From: Candidatus Poseidoniaceae archaeon
GTDB taxonomy: Archaea > Thermoplasmatota > Poseidoniia > Poseidoniales > Poseidoniaceae
Assembly: GCA_022425585.1 (NCBI GenBank)
Contig: JAKMFF010000149.1
Span: 1-6,180 of the forward strand
Direction of reading: 5' to 3'
DNA length: 6,180 bases
Part shown: positions 6,096-6,180 of the stretch, one piece after another
Layout: every line of letters begins with the position of its first letter
Position numbering within the stretch: position 1 is the first letter of the stretch
Notes under the pieces: model-generated
What the model was told of the DNA's origin: nothing
Database searches by the model: none
What the model saw: the letters and a program-made list of their open reading frames with translations, nothing else
Made by a program: the position numbers and the translations under genes

Positions 6096-6180
6096 AACAA
6101 TGCCTCAGGAACAAACTTGCCCACGACCTTCCCTTCTTTATGGTTGCGTGAGATTACAAAAGATAGATTCACGACAAATT
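6092..6180 (-). CDS. C-terminal end of an unidentified protein (runs in from right edge)
   Basis: The minus-strand frame is open from the right edge to TGA at 6094-6092 and gives 28 residues: a hydrophobic strand-like stretch (FVVNLSFVISRN), a basic turn (HKEGK) and the tail VVGKFVPEALL. The stop overlaps the zinc-ribbon start in a 4-nt ATGA arrangement, the signature of a coupled operon, and this supports the frame as a real gene end. I do not recognise the protein; 28 residues are too few to name it. It should be the first visible gene of the operon that continues through the zinc-ribbon gene to ef1b. Confidence 0.6.
   Translation of the reverse strand, partial: FVVNLSFVISRNHKEGKVVGKFVPEALL

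Noticed and set aside
1..6180. tRNA or rRNA genes, CRISPR arrays, insertion sequences, attachment sites
   Set aside because: Almost all of the window is coding; I saw no cloverleaf-like sequence, spaced repeats, transposase motif or terminal inverted repeats.
1..6180. A novel defence, biosynthetic or mobile system
   Set aside because: The recognisable genes are core transcription/translation genes, a common transporter family, DUF2240 and a HEAT protein; they do not form a coherent new system, and the left and right gene sets are separated by a divergent promoter region.

Overview
The window looks like a gene-dense piece of an archaeal chromosome. The clearest evidence is the set of archaea-type information genes: RNA polymerase subunit L (Rpo11), the archaeal/eukaryal form of TruD/Pus7 pseudouridine synthase, a ~90-residue archaeal EF-1beta, an HVO_2753-type small zinc-ribbon protein and a DUF2240 protein. 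Base composition is AT-leaning (about 40% GC by eye). The style resembles uncultured marine Euryarchaeota/Thermoplasmatota such as Marine Group II (Poseidoniales). That placement is an inference from gene content and feel, not from a phylogeny.

Layout from left to right: (1) 1-568, minus, the N-terminal 189 residues of a HEAT-repeat protein that runs off the left edge. (2) 569-667, an AT-rich divergent intergenic region with two short inverted repeats. (3) 668-1255, plus, a DUF2240 protein. (4) 1247-3850, minus, a large 12-TM MMPL/RND-superfamily membrane protein whose 3' end overlaps the DUF2240 gene tail-to-tail by 9 bp. (5) 3851-3972, a second divergent promoter region, with a possible 28-codon upstream ORF overlapping the next gene. 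(6) 3973-5642, plus, an rpoL-truD operon with an 11-nt gap. (7) 5643-6180, minus, a tightly coupled cluster: the end of an unidentified gene, a 56-aa zinc-ribbon protein and EF-1beta, joined by a 4-nt ATGA overlap and a 9-nt gap. truD and ef1b converge with no base between their stop codons.

Functionally, the right half is housekeeping: transcription (rpoL), tRNA modification (truD) and elongation-factor nucleotide exchange (ef1b), plus a small zinc protein that probably belongs with translation. The left half is less well understood: a HEAT-repeat scaffold, a DUF2240 protein and an exporter-like MMPL protein of unknown cargo. I found no mobile element, CRISPR array, tRNA, rRNA or convincing novel multi-gene system. 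The items most worth a second look are the zinc-ribbon protein that has lost one cysteine from each of two CPxCG-like motifs, the short ORF upstream of rpoL with a better ribosome-binding site than rpoL itself, and the unidentified gene end at the right edge.
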